From: an uncultured Bacteroides sp.
Lineage (GTDB): Bacteria > Bacteroidota > Bacteroidia > Bacteroidales > Bacteroidaceae
Reading direction: 5' to 3'
NCBI GenBank assembly: GCA_900755095.1
Contig: CAAEFE010000112.1
Location: forward strand, 9,930-73,929
Length of the DNA: 64,000 bases
A program made the translations under genes and the position numbers. The notes under the pieces were generated by a model. It did not search any database. It was not told the origin of the DNA and was given only the letters and a program-made list of their open reading frames with translations. Shown in pieces: positions 37,093 through 47,600 of this stretch (positions within the stretch are counted from its first letter, which is position 1; the number at the start of each line of letters is the position of its first letter).

Positions 37093-37134
37093 GCCGGAAA
37101 CTTATTTCATGGAATAAGTTTCCGGCTTTTCTTC
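37093..37134 (+). terminator. Perfect 14-bp hairpin with T-run between GH2 and the RND operon
   Basis: GCCGGAAACTTATT (37093-37106) and AATAAGTTTCCGGC (37113-37126) pair fully over a 6-base loop, followed by TTTTCTTCCTT. It is a strong intrinsic terminator for the GH2 gene. A consensus-like -7 box (TACTTTTG, 37083-37090) directly precedes it, so it could instead be a 5' leader hairpin of the RND transcript. Confidence 0.8.
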
Positions 37135-37209
37135 CTTAGATCATCTATCCATACAATGAATGTACACAGCGACGAACGCACAATTTTAAAAAACAGATAA
37201 ATATAAAGT

Positions 37210-38385
37210 ATGAAAAGTAGAATTGTTTTTTTTGCATTTTGCTTAGCCCTCTTGTCTAGTTGCGGCAATAAGGGCAATGACACAGGGAAAGTCCCAGAAT
37301 ATGCAGTACAAGAATTACAGAAGACAACTGCAGATCTAATGAAAGCTTATCCGGCTACTATCAAAGGTAGACAAGACGTAGAAATCCGCCCGCAGGTATC
37401 AGGATTCATCACAAAGTTATGTGTAGATGAAGGAGCAACCGTTCGCAAAGGACAGCTCTTATTCATCATAGACCCTACTCAGTATGAAGCAGCAGTACGC
37501 ACAGCAAAAGCTTCAGTTGCAACAGCAGAAGCAGCCGTGAATACACAACAAATGACTGTTGACAATAAGATCGAACTGAACAAGAAACAGATTATCAGCG
37601 ATTATGACTTGTCAATGGCGAAGAACTCACTGGCACAGGCTCAGGCACAACTCGCCCAGGCTAAAGCACAGCTGACCACAGCACAACAAAATTACTCTTT
37701 CACACAAGTAAAGAGTCCTTCAGACGGCGTTATCAACGACATTCCTTATCGTTTGGGAGCACTCGTAAGCCCCTCTATGGCTACGCCAATGACTACAGTA
37801 TCTGAAATAGACGAAGTATATGTATACTTCTCTACAACTGAAAAAGAACTGCTGGCTATGACCAAAACCGGAGGAACCATCAAAGAAGAAATCAGTAAAA
37901 TACCAGCCATCAAACTACAATTGATTGACGGCACAACATATGATGCAGAAGGAAAGGTAGACGCTATCACAGGAGTGATCGACCAGTCAACCGGTTCTGT
38001 TAGCATGCGTGCTATCTTCCCTAACAAGGAGCATATGCTTCGTAGTGGTGGAACTGCCAACGTTCTGATCCCTTATAATATGGAGAACGTTATCAGCATC
38101 CCACAATCGGCTACTGTAGAAATCCAGGACAAAAAGTTCGTTTACGTTCTGCAGCCGGACAACACGGTGAAATATACCGAGATCGGTATATTCAACCTGG
38201 ACAACGGAAAAGAATATCTGGTAACTTCCGGACTGAACCCCGGCGATAAAATCGTAGTCGAAGGTGTACAGAGCCTGAAGGACGGCCAAAAAATACAACC
38301 AATCACGCCGGCTCAAAAAGAAGCGACCTATCAACAGCATTTGAAAGACCAGCACGACGGAAATTTAGCTACAGCTTTCAACTAA
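37210..38385 (+). CDS. RND efflux periplasmic adaptor (AcrA/MexA type)
   Basis: This 391-residue lipoprotein (LLSSC, Cys18) has the adaptor order of RND pumps: lipoyl half (RPQVSGFITKLCVDEGATVRKGQLLFIIDP), alpha-hairpin coiled coil of Ala/Gln-rich heptads (about 90-160), second lipoyl half (FTQVKSPSDGVINDIPYRLGALVS), beta-barrel and membrane-proximal domain (YVLQPDNTVKYTEIG). It links the inner-membrane RND pump at 38402 to the outer-membrane factor at 41617. The pump gene begins 16 bases after the stop. The pumped substrate is not known; drugs, bile acids or envelope lipids are the usual candidates. Confidence 0.95.
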   Translation: MKSRIVFFAFCLALLSSCGNKGNDTGKVPEYAVQELQKTTADLMKAYPATIKGRQDVEIRPQVSGFITKLCVDEGATVRKGQLLFIIDPTQYEAAVRTAKASVATAEAAVNTQQMTVDNKIELNKKQIISDYDLSMAKNSLAQAQAQLAQAKAQLTTAQQNYSFTQVKSPSDGVINDIPYRLGALVSPSMATPMTTVSEIDEVYVYFSTTEKELLAMTKTGGTIKEEISKIPAIKLQLIDGTTYDAEGKVDAITGVIDQSTGSVSMRAIFPNKEHMLRSGGTANVLIPYNMENVISIPQSATVEIQDKKFVYVLQPDNTVKYTEIGIFNLDNGKEYLVTSGLNPGDKIVVEGVQSLKDGQKIQPITPAQKEATYQQHLKDQHDGNLATAFN

Positions 38386-38401
38386 TAATTTAGATAATCG
38401 T

Positions 38402-41400
38402 ATGAAATTAGATAAATTCATTAACCGTCCGGTACTATCAACAGTTATTTCCATTTTGATAGTTATCCTAGGTGCTATCGGATTGGCAACACTGCCTATC
38501 ACACAGTATCCGGACATTGCGCCTCCTACCGTATCGGTAAGAGCCACATATACGGGTGCCAGTGCATCAACCGTATTGAACTCTGTAATTGCCCCTCTGG
38601 AAGAGCAGATCAACGGTGTAGAAAACATGATGTACATGACTTCCAACGCATCCAATACCGGTTCCGGTGATATCTCAATCTACTTCAAACAAGGAACTGA
38701 TCCGGATATGGCTGCCGTTAACGTACAGAACCGTGTTTCCATGGCACAAGGTTTGCTACCTGCCGAAGTTACCAGAATTGGTGTGACTACTCAGAAACGT
38801 CAGACATCCATGCTGGTAGTATTCTCTCTTTACGATGAAACCGATACATATACAGATGCTTTCATCGAGAACTATGCAAAAATCAACCTGATTCCTCAGG
38901 TTCAACGTGTACAGGGCGTAGGTGATGCCAGTGTGATGGGTCAGGACTACTCCATGCGTATCTGGCTGAGACCGGACGTAATGGCTCAGTATAAACTGAT
39001 CCCCAACGACGTATCTACCGCTTTGGCTGAACAGAATATAGAAGCGGCTCCGGGACAATTCGGTGAACGTAGTAACCAGACTTTCCAATATACCATTCGT
39101 TACAAAGGACGTCTGCAACAGCCGGAAGAGTTTGAGAACATTGTCATCAAGTCTCTGCCTAACGGTGAGGTACTTCGACTGAATGATATTGCGGAGATTC
39201 AGCTGGACCGTCTGGGATATAACTTTACCAACCGTGTAAACGGACACAAAGCTGTAACCTGTATCGTTTATCAGATGGCTGGTACAAATGCTACGCAAAC
39301 CATCACTGATATCCAGAAATTATTGGATGAAGCATCCACAACACTGCCTTCGGGATTGAAGATTAACGTTTCTATGAACGCCAACGACTTCTTGTTCGCT
39401 TCTATCCACGAAGTGTTAAAGACATTGATCGAGGCATTTATTCTGGTATTTATCGTAGTATATATCTTCTTGCAGGATTTGCGTTCTACCTTGATTCCGA
39501 CCATTGCTATTCCGGTAGCCCTTATCGGTACATTCTTCGTACTGTCACTGATCGGATTCAGTTTGAACTTGCTGACCCTGTGTGCCCTTGTGCTTGCCAT
39601 TGCGATTGTGGTCGATGATGCGATTGTGGTTGTCGAGGGTGTACATGCCAAGCTCGATCAGGGATACACATCCGCCCGTCTGGCATCTATCGATGCGATG
39701 AACGAATTGGGTGGTGCCATCGTATCTATCACACTGGTCATGATGTCCGTATTTATTCCGGTAAGTTTCATGGGTGGTACGGCAGGTACGTTCTATCGCC
39801 AATTCGGTTTGACAATGGCTATCGCTATCGGTCTGTCCGCATTGAACGCCTTGACACTGAGTCCGGCATTGTGTGCCGTTCTTCTGAAACCGCATACTGA
39901 TCATGGAGATAAGAAACAAACACTTGTTTCTCGCTTCCACACTTCTTTCAATGCCGCTTATGACTCTATATTAAAAAGGTATAAGAAACGCGTACTCTTC
40001 TTTATCCAGAAAAAGTGGTTGTCAATGGGACTGGTGGTTCTCTCTATCGTATTGCTGATCTTCTTTATGAACACTACTCCGACAGGTATGGTCCCTAATG
40101 AAGATACCGGTACGCTGATGGGAGCTGTAACACTACCTCCGGGTACATCACAAGACCGCTCGGAACAAATACTGGCACGTGTAGACAGTTTGATTGCTGC
40201 GGACCCTGCCGTAGCTTCACGTACATTGATCTCCGGTTTCAGTTTCATTGGTGGTCAGGGACCGTCTTACGGTTCTTTCATTATCAAACTGAAAGACTGG
40301 GATGAACGCTCCATGATTCAGAACTCAGACGTTATCGTCGGTTCTTTATACATGCGTGCGCAGAAGATTATCAAGGAAGCACAGGTATTGTTCTTCGCTC
40401 CTCCTATGATCCCCGGTTACTCGGCATCTACGGATATCGAGGTGAACATGCAGGACAAGACAGGTGGTGACCTGAACAAATTCTTTGATGTAGCCAACAA
40501 CTACACCGCAGCATTGGAGGCACGTCCGGAAATTAACTCTGCAAAAACGACCTTCAACCCGAACTTCCCGCAATATATGATTGATATTGATGCGGCAGCT
40601 TGTAAGAAGGCAGGTATCAGCCCAAGCGATATTCTTAGCACGATGCAGGGATATTACGGAGGTTTGTACGCATCCAACTTCAACCGTTTTGGTAAGATGT
40701 ACCGCGTAATGATCCAGTCGGACCCGTTATCACGCAAGAATCTGGAATCATTGAATAATGTCAAGGTTCGTAACAACCAAGGCGAAATGGCTCCGATTTC
40801 CCAGTTCATCTCTGTAGAGAAGGTATACGGACCTGATATTATCAGCCGTTTCAACTTGTATACTTCCATGAAGGTGATGGTAGCTCCGGCTTCCGGTTAT
40901 ACTTCCGGTCAGGCACTGGCTGCACTGGCAGAAGTGGCCAAAGAAAACCTTCCGGCAGGTTACACCTATGAACTAGGAGGTATGGCTCGTGAGGAAGCAC
41001 AAAGTAGCGGCAGTACGACCGGTTTGATCTTTATCCTTTGTTTCGTGTTCGTTTATTTGCTGTTGAGTGCTCAGTACGAAAGTTATATTCTTCCGCTGGC
41101 CGTATTGTTATCCATTCCGTTCGGTTTGCTAGGCAGCTTCCTGTTCGTCAACGGAATGAGCGCGATCGGTAGTATATCGGCCTTGAAAATGATACTCGGT
41201 ACCATGTCCAACAATATCTATATGCAGATTGCGTTGATCATGTTGATGGGTCTGTTGGCAAAGAACGCGATCCTGATTGTAGAGTTTGCCCTCGACCGTC
41301 GTAAGATGGGTATGAGCATCACATGGGCAGCCGTTCTGGGTGCCGGTGCCCGTCTCCGCCCGATCTTGATGACCTCATTGGCTATGGTAGTCGGTCTGCT

Positions 41401-41617
41401 TCCGTTGATGTTCGCATTCGGTGTAGGTGCCCACGGTAACCGTACACTGGGTACAGCTTCTATTGGTGGTATGTTGATCGGTATGATCTGCCAGATCTTC
41501 ATCGTTCCTGCTTTGTTCGTTATCTTCCAGTACCTGCAAGAGAAGGTTAAACCGATGGAATGGGAAGACATCGACAATACGGATGCCGTAACTGAGATTG
41601 AACAATACGCTAAATAA
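38402..41617 (+). CDS. RND efflux pump, inner-membrane permease (AcrB/HAE1 type)
   Basis: This 1071-residue protein has twelve membrane segments and two large periplasmic loops, the standard HAE1 layout. The proton-relay Asp pair lies in the fourth helix (IAIVVDDAIVVVEGVHAKLD). Conserved segments include FINRPVLSTVISILIVILG at the N-terminus, PVALIGTFFVLSLIGFSLN and FMGGTAGTFYRQFG. It is an inner-membrane proton-driven exporter. It overlaps the outer-membrane-factor start by one base (TAATG), so the genes are co-translated. Length is normal for the family. Confidence 0.96.
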   Translation: MKLDKFINRPVLSTVISILIVILGAIGLATLPITQYPDIAPPTVSVRATYTGASASTVLNSVIAPLEEQINGVENMMYMTSNASNTGSGDISIYFKQGTDPDMAAVNVQNRVSMAQGLLPAEVTRIGVTTQKRQTSMLVVFSLYDETDTYTDAFIENYAKINLIPQVQRVQGVGDASVMGQDYSMRIWLRPDVMAQYKLIPNDVSTALAEQNIEAAPGQFGERSNQTFQYTIRYKGRLQQPEEFENIVIKSLPNGEVLRLNDIAEIQLDRLGYNFTNRVNGHKAVTCIVYQMAGTNATQTITDIQKLLDEASTTLPSGLKINVSMNANDFLFASIHEVLKTLIEAFILVFIVVYIFLQDLRSTLIPTIAIPVALIGTFFVLSLIGFSLNLLTLCALVLAIAIVVDDAIVVVEGVHAKLDQGYTSARLASIDAMNELGGAIVSITLVMMSVFIPVSFMGGTAGTFYRQFGLTMAIAIGLSALNALTLSPALCAVLLKPHTDHGDKKQTLVSRFHTSFNAAYDSILKRYKKRVLFFIQKKWLSMGLVVLSIVLLIFFMNTTPTGMVPNEDTGTLMGAVTLPPGTSQDRSEQILARVDSLIAADPAVASRTLISGFSFIGGQGPSYGSFIIKLKDWDERSMIQNSDVIVGSLYMRAQKIIKEAQVLFFAPPMIPGYSASTDIEVNMQDKTGGDLNKFFDVANNYTAALEARPEINSAKTTFNPNFPQYMIDIDAAACKKAGISPSDILSTMQGYYGGLYASNFNRFGKMYRVMIQSDPLSRKNLESLNNVKVRNNQGEMAPISQFISVEKVYGPDIISRFNLYTSMKVMVAPASGYTSGQALAALAEVAKENLPAGYTYELGGMAREEAQSSGSTTGLIFILCFVFVYLLLSAQYESYILPLAVLLSIPFGLLGSFLFVNGMSAIGSISALKMILGTMSNNIYMQIALIMLMGLLAKNAILIVEFALDRRKMGMSITWAAVLGAGARLRPILMTSLAMVVGLLPLMFAFGVGAHGNRTLGTASIGGMLIGMICQIFIVPALFVIFQYLQEKVKPMEWEDIDNTDAVTEIEQYAK

Positions 41618-43014
41618 TGAAATTCGATATGAAGAAACAGATTCTATATATGGTGTGTGCAACTGCTCTCCTGAGCAGCTGCCACATCTATAAGTCGTAT
41701 GACAGACCCGAAGATATTACCGCTTCCGGCCTGTATCGTGATCCGGCAGCGGACAATGATACATTAGCTTCGGATACCACCAACTTCGGTAACCTGCCGT
41801 GGAGAGAAGTCTTCACCGACCCACAGCTCCAGTCTCTCATCGAACAGGGACTGAAACAAAACACTGACCTCCTTTCCGCTGCATTGAACGTCAAAGCGGC
41901 AGAAGCGTCTCTGATGTCAGCCCGACTGGCTTATGCACCGTCCATCGGTTTGTCTCCACAGGGAACAATCAGCAGTTTTGACAAGAACGCAGCAACTAAA
42001 ACGTACTCATTGCCGGTTACTGCCAGTTGGCAAGTAGACCTGTTCGGGCAACTGCTGAACTCCAAACGAAATGCACAAGTCACCCTGAAACAGACAAAGG
42101 CTTATCGCCAGGCTGTACAGACACAAGTTATTGCCAACATTGCCAACATGTATTATACCTTGCTTATGCTCGACCGCCAGCTGGAGATCACTCAGGCTAC
42201 GGCTGAGGTACTGAAGCGTAATGCTGAAACCGTACAGGCACTTTCGGAAAGATCGACCTACACATCTGCCGCTTTAGCACAAAGCAAAGCTGCCTATGCA
42301 CAAGTAGTGGCTTCCATCCCCGACATCGAGCAGAGCATCCGCGAAACGGAAAATGCCCTGTCTACCTTCTTGGGAGAAGCTCCGCACGCGATCAAACGTG
42401 GTGTACTGGAAGCACAGGCACTTCCTGAGGAACTTTCCGCAGGGATTCCTTTGCAGTTGTTATCTAACCGTCCGGACGTAAAAGCAGCCGAAATGTCCTT
42501 GGCAAGCTGCTATTATAATACGAACTCTGCCCGTGCCGCTTTCTATCCGCAGATCACTCTCAGCGGTTCTGCCGGATGGACAAACAGTGCAGGTTCCGCC
42601 ATTATCAATCCGGGTAAGTTACTGGCTTCCGCTATCGGTTCACTGACTCAGCCATTGTTCTACCGTGGTACGAATATTGCCCGCCTGAAAGCAGCGAAAG
42701 CACAGGAAGAACAAGCTAAATTATCTTTCCAGCAAACGTTGTACAATGCCGGAAGCGAAGTCAGCAATGCGCTAAGTTTATACCAAAACACCAGTAAAAA
42801 AGCTGAATCCCGCCAAATGCAGGTAGAATCTGCCAAGAAAGCTTCGGAAGATACAAAAGAATTGTTTAACTTAGGGACGTCAACCTATCTGGAAGTATTG
42901 TCGGCACAGCAATCTTATCTGAGCGCACAGATTTCTCAGGTTTCCGACTGTTTCGACAAGATGCAGGCTGTGGTCAGCCTCTACCAGGCGTTAGGCGGTG
43001 GAAGAGAAGATTAA
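41617..43014 (+). CDS. RND outer-membrane factor (TolC/NodT family lipoprotein)
   Basis: This 465-residue lipoprotein (ALLSSC, Cys22 from this start) has the duplicated helical and strand pattern of the TolC/OprM/NodT family, for example LPWREVFTDPQLQSLIEQGLKQNTDL, and SNRPDVKAAEMSLASCYYNTNSARAAFYPQITLSG. It should form the outer-membrane exit duct of this pump. Start 41617 overlaps the pump stop by one base; an alternative ATG at 41629 (MKKQILYM) gives a more typical signal peptide. It may also serve other exporters, such as the RiPP exporter that has no channel of its own, but nothing in the sequence shows this. Confidence 0.93.
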   Translation: MKFDMKKQILYMVCATALLSSCHIYKSYDRPEDITASGLYRDPAADNDTLASDTTNFGNLPWREVFTDPQLQSLIEQGLKQNTDLLSAALNVKAAEASLMSARLAYAPSIGLSPQGTISSFDKNAATKTYSLPVTASWQVDLFGQLLNSKRNAQVTLKQTKAYRQAVQTQVIANIANMYYTLLMLDRQLEITQATAEVLKRNAETVQALSERSTYTSAALAQSKAAYAQVVASIPDIEQSIRETENALSTFLGEAPHAIKRGVLEAQALPEELSAGIPLQLLSNRPDVKAAEMSLASCYYNTNSARAAFYPQITLSGSAGWTNSAGSAIINPGKLLASAIGSLTQPLFYRGTNIARLKAAKAQEEQAKLSFQQTLYNAGSEVSNALSLYQNTSKKAESRQMQVESAKKASEDTKELFNLGTSTYLEVLSAQQSYLSAQISQVSDCFDKMQAVVSLYQALGGGRED

Positions 43015-43032
43015 CTTTAAACATATACTATT

Positions 43033-43803
43033 ATGATTAGTCCGTTAGCTTACGTAGACCCCGAAGCGAAATTAGGCAAGAATGTAACTGTCTTGCCTTT
43101 CGCCTACATCGAGAAGGATGTGGAAATCGGCGATGACTGTACCATCATGTCATACGCCAGTATCCTGAAAGGTACAAAAATGGGGAAAGGAAACAAAATA
43201 CATCAGAATGCTGTCCTGGGAGCAGAACCGCAAGACTTTCACTATACAGGGGAAGAAAGCAGTCTGATCATCGGAGACAATAACGATATCCGTGAGAATG
43301 TAGTAATCAGCCGTGCCACTTTTGCAGGAAATGCTACCAGAATCGGAAACGGGAACTACCTGATGGATAAGGTACACCTTTGCCATGATGTGCAGATCAG
43401 CAATAATTGTGTGGTAGGAATAGGCACTACAATTGCAGGAGAATGCTCATTAGATGATTGTGTGATCCTAAGCGGCAACGTAACGTTGCACCAATATTGT
43501 CACATTGGTAGCTGGACACTTGTACAAAGCGGATGCCGCATCTCCAAAGATGTTCCTCCCTACGTAATTATGTCCGGTAATCCTGTTGCCTATCATGGAG
43601 TGAATGCAGTCGTTCTGTCACAGCATCACAATACGTCGGAAAGAATCCTTCGTCATATTGCCAATGCTTACCGGTTGATCTATCAAGGTAATTTCAGTGT
43701 TCAGGATGCTGTCCAGAAGATTATCGATCAGGTTCCGATGAGTGAAGAAATCGAGAATATCGTGAATTTCGTAAAAGGTTCGGAACGTGGGATTGTGAAA
43801 TAG
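43033..43803 (+). CDS. LpxA-like acyl-ACP UDP-N-acetylglucosamine O-acyltransferase
   Basis: This 256-residue protein is a left-handed beta-helix of hexapeptide repeats (for example LGKNVTVLPFAYIEKDVEIGDDC), with the LpxA catalytic region MDKVHLCHDVQISNNCV and the C-terminal helical domain (HHNTSERILRHIANAYRLIY). LpxA transfers a hydroxyacyl chain from ACP to UDP-GlcNAc in the first step of lipid A synthesis. The length and layout match LpxA. A genome would be expected to have another lpxA in the usual lipid A cluster, so this may be a paralog; I cannot check that here. It is the last gene of the RND operon (18 bases after the outer-membrane factor) and ends before a terminator. Confidence 0.9.
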   Translation: MISPLAYVDPEAKLGKNVTVLPFAYIEKDVEIGDDCTIMSYASILKGTKMGKGNKIHQNAVLGAEPQDFHYTGEESSLIIGDNNDIRENVVISRATFAGNATRIGNGNYLMDKVHLCHDVQISNNCVVGIGTTIAGECSLDDCVILSGNVTLHQYCHIGSWTLVQSGCRISKDVPPYVIMSGNPVAYHGVNAVVLSQHHNTSERILRHIANAYRLIYQGNFSVQDAVQKIIDQVPMSEEIENIVNFVKGSERGIVK

Positions 43804-43826
43804 ACAAAATACACTTTTCATAGAGA

Positions 43827-43866
43827 AAGGGTTGATGTCCGTAAAAAGACATCACCCTTCTTATTT
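43827..43866 (+). terminator. Terminator after the LpxA-like gene
   Basis: AAGGGTTGATGTC (43827-43839) pairs with GACATCACCCTT (43848-43859), with one bulged T, followed by CTTATTTATT. It closes the RND operon, and the convergent CBM9-like gene ends just beyond it. Confidence 0.8.
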
Positions 43867-44506
43867 ATTCAAACTCCAGCGTACCGAAGAAGTCGGGACG
43901 ATGGAAGTCCGGTTTCTCAATCTTTATCGGATTCCATGACAGGAAGTGAGGGGTTTGCAGTTCATCCCCGCATTTATAGAAATTCGCTTTAACTTCCTTT
44001 CCATCCAGTGACTGTATCTGATGCTTGAAGAATGCAGCATAAGGAATAATCAAGGCTACTTCCCAAGTCGTATCGTCCACACGTTCTTCGAAGGGTTCAT
44101 TGCCCAGACTGGACCAACGCTGCACGAGAGCCGTCACTTCTTTCGGAGCGTGTTCCCGACCGTTACGGGCTGGTCCGGCACCGATCAGAATCGTTCCGAT
44201 GCAGTTACATTCTATATTATAATAGATTCCGTCACTGGCCGGAACAGAGAAAAACTCCACACAGGAATCAGTCCATACAGATCCATTGTCTTCTCCATAC
44301 TTGGCACGTACACTTTCTTCTCTGACTTTGAAGTGCAACAGAATAGAATCTTTGGTATGCGCAATCCGGAAACTTACTTTTGGCTTGTAAGGATATTCAG
44401 CCCAGTTGACACACTGAACCGGCTGGAAATCTATCTTTTCCTCATCAAATAATTTAGGAAGCGAACAAGCCTCTACATTAGCAGAACTAATTTTCTTTAC
44501 TTTCAT
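43865..44506 (-). CDS. CBM9-like carbohydrate-binding protein
   Basis: From MKVKKISSANVEACSLPKLF the protein has 213 residues, with no signal peptide. It has the beta-sandwich pattern of the family-9-like domain often found in Bacteroides loci: VSFRIAHTKDSILLHFKVREESVRA, GSVWTDSCVEFF and YYNIECNCIGTILIG. A cytoplasmic or unknown location is suggested by the missing signal. A -7 box (TATATTTG) at 44535-44528 fits a start at 44506 rather than at the longer frame's 44530. It is divergent from the hybrid regulator. Its sugar ligand is unknown. Confidence 0.8.
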   Translation of the reverse strand: MKVKKISSANVEACSLPKLFDEEKIDFQPVQCVNWAEYPYKPKVSFRIAHTKDSILLHFKVREESVRAKYGEDNGSVWTDSCVEFFSVPASDGIYYNIECNCIGTILIGAGPARNGREHAPKEVTALVQRWSSLGNEPFEERVDDTTWEVALIIPYAAFFKHQIQSLDGKEVKANFYKCGDELQTPHFLSWNPIKIEKPDFHRPDFFGTLEFE

Positions 44507-44527
44507 ATATCTTTCGTTTGGAGGATA

Positions 44528-44535
44528 CAAATATA
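44528..44535 (-). promoter_or_regulatory. Promoter of the CBM9-like gene, -7 box
   Basis: The minus strand reads TATATTTG, matching TAnnTTTG, 21 bases before the ATG at 44506. Confidence 0.55.
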
Positions 44536-44617
44536 GTTACTTTCTCCTAATAAGGTTCCCGAAAATCAAATAAAAACAATATATTTGCCATTAGTAATAC
44601 CCTAAACAACCGAATTA

Positions 44618-47600
44618 GTGAGAAAAACAATCCTTTTATTTCTGCTATTTTTAAGCGTAACTGCTGTCCGTACGTTAGGACAAAATATTACTTTCAGCCA
44701 TTTGACCACAGATGACGGACTTTCCCAGTTTTCCGTCAACAGCCTGTACATTGACGAACGGGGCATTATATGGATAGGTACGCGCGAAGGGCTGAACCGT
44801 TATAACGGTAACGATATCAAAAGTTTCAAGCTCAAGAAGAATGATCCGAACAGTCTGTTCAGCAATACCGTACTCCGTATCACAGGTAATAAGAACGGGA
44901 AGGTTTACCTGCTTTGCACCGACGGTGTAGCCGAATTTGACATGACCACTCAACGATTCAAAACCTTGTTGCAAGGTAATGTGGACGCTATCTACTACAA
45001 CGAAAAACTATATATCGGAAAAAGAGAAGAAGTATTCGTTTTCAACGAGAACACGAACAACTTCGACCTTTACTACCACCTTGCCGGGAAAGACATTAAC
45101 CTATCCTGCCTCCATCTGGACGAGAAGAAAAACCTGTGGATGGGAACCACCAGCAATGGTGTTTACTGCCTGTCGGACGACAAGCAACTCTCTCAGCCCA
45201 TCACGAAAGGAAACATAGCCAGCATCTACGAAGACTCATCCAAAGAACTGTGGATTGGCAGCTGGGAAGAAGGACTCTACCGTATCCGCACAAACGGCAC
45301 TATCGACAACTTCCGCCACGACCCGAAGAATCCGAACAGTATATGTTCCGATTTTGTCAGAAGCTGCTGTGAAGATAATCTGGGAAATCTATGGATCGGA
45401 ACTTTCCACGGCTTGAACCGCTACGACAAAAGCACAGGACAGTTCCAACTTTATACCGCCAATGACAACAAACCCGACGGACTCACCCACTCTTCCATCT
45501 GGTGTATCGTGAAAGACGAACAGGGAACCCTATGGCTGGGAACTTACTTTGGCGGCGTCAACTACTTCAATCCGGAATATGAAATCTATACCCGCTATAA
45601 AGTAGGAGACACGGAGAAAGAAGGATTAAGCAGTCCCATCGTCGGCAGAATGACGGAAGACAAAGACGGTAACTTATGGATCTGCACCGAAGGCGGCGGC
45701 GTGAACGTCTACAACCGGAAAAACAATACTTATCGCTGGTACCGCCACGAAGAAGGCAAGAACAGTATCTCGCACAACAACGTCAAGGCAATCTATTACG
45801 ACCGGACAGAGGAGATTATGTGGATCGGCACACACTTGGGAGGACTGAACAAACTCGACCTGCGCACCAACCGCTTTACCGTTTACCGGATGAAAGCGGG
45901 CGACCCGACCACACTGCCCTCGGACATTGTACGCGACATCGTGCCCTACGAAGACAAACTGATCATCGCCACACAAAACGGAGTCTGCCTTTTCAATCCG
46001 GCAACAGGCACCTGCGAACATCTTTTCAAGGATACCAAAGAAGGCAGAAATATCGGTATGGTGGCCAGCCTCTACATCGACAAGGACGAAACGCTATGGG
46101 TTTCCGCTACCGGAGAGGGCGTATATTCTTACCGCTTCGACACCGGCAAGCTCACCCACTATGCACACAATCCCTCCATTCCGAACACTCTCAGCAACAA
46201 CAATGTCAACAACATCATGCAAGACAGCAACGGCAACCTGTGGTTCTCCACTTCCGGAAGCGGGCTCGACCGTTACCGCAAGGAGAGCAACGACTTCGAA
46301 AACTTCGACATGCAGAAAGACGGACTATCCAGCGACTGTATTTACGAAGTATTCGAGTCGTCGATACAAAAGGGAGACTTGCTGCTGATTACCAATCAGG
46401 GATTCTCCCAGTTTGACTATCCGCAAAAGAAGTTTTACAACTACGGTACAGAGAACGGATTCCCGCTGACTGCCGTCAACGAAAACGCATTGTTCGTAAC
46501 GCATGACGGAGAAGTATTTCTAGGCGGCATCCAAGGCATGATTTCTTTCTGGGAAAAGAAACTGCACTTTACGCCCAAGTCCTACAGCATCATCCTTTCC
46601 CGCCTGCTGGTCAACGGAAAGGAGATCACTGCCGGAGACGACACCGGCATCTTGGAACAGTCCATCGCCTATACACCGGAAATCAGCCTGAAAGCCGACC
46701 AATCCATGTTCAGCATAGAATACGCCACTTCCAACTTCATCCCTGCCAACAGGAATGAAATCGTCTACCGCCTCGAAGGTTTCTCCGACGAATGGAATCA
46801 CACCGACCGCAAACAGACGCTTATCACTTATACCAACCTGAATCCGGGCAAATATACGCTCGTCATCAAGTCGGACGGAGACGGTATCGAAGAAGCCCGA
46901 CTACTGATCCGTGTATTACCGCCTTGGTATGAGACATGGTGGGCTTATCTGATTTACACCATTTGTACCGTCAGTCTGTTATGGTATCTCATTCAGAACT
47001 ACAATTCCCGCATCAAACTGCGTGAGTCACTGAAATATGAAAAGAAACACATCGAAGACCTCGAAGCATTAAACCAATCCAAGCTGCGCTTCTTTACCAA
47101 CATCTCTCACGAATTCCGCACTCCGCTGACGTTGATCGTGGGACAGGTAGAAACGCTGTTGCAAGTACAGACATTCACACCTAATATTTATCACAAGATA
47201 TTGGGAATTTACAAAAACAGCCTCCAACTGCGTGAACTAATTACGGAACTGCTCGACTTCCGCAAGCAGGAACAAGGGCACATGAAAATCAAAGTCAGCC
47301 GACATAATCTGGTGAACTTCCTGTACGAGAATTATCTGTTATTCCTTGAATACGCCAGCAGCAAGCAAATCAATTTCAAGTTCAACAAGCAGTCAGATGA
47401 TATTGAAGTATGGTACGACCAGAAGCAGATGCAGAAGGTAGTGAACAATCTGCTGTCCAACGCATTGAAGCATACGAAAGCGGAAGATACCATCTCCATC
47501 AACGTATCGCAGGAGGATAAATACGTCATTATCGAGATCAAAGACACGGGAACAGGCATTGCCGCCGCCGAGATCGACAAGATATTCGACCGTTTCTACC

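Noticed and set aside
41617..43014. Outer-membrane factor as the channel of the RiPP exporter
   Set aside because: It is translationally tied to the RND pump and 27 kb away from the RiPP operon; sharing is possible but not supported.
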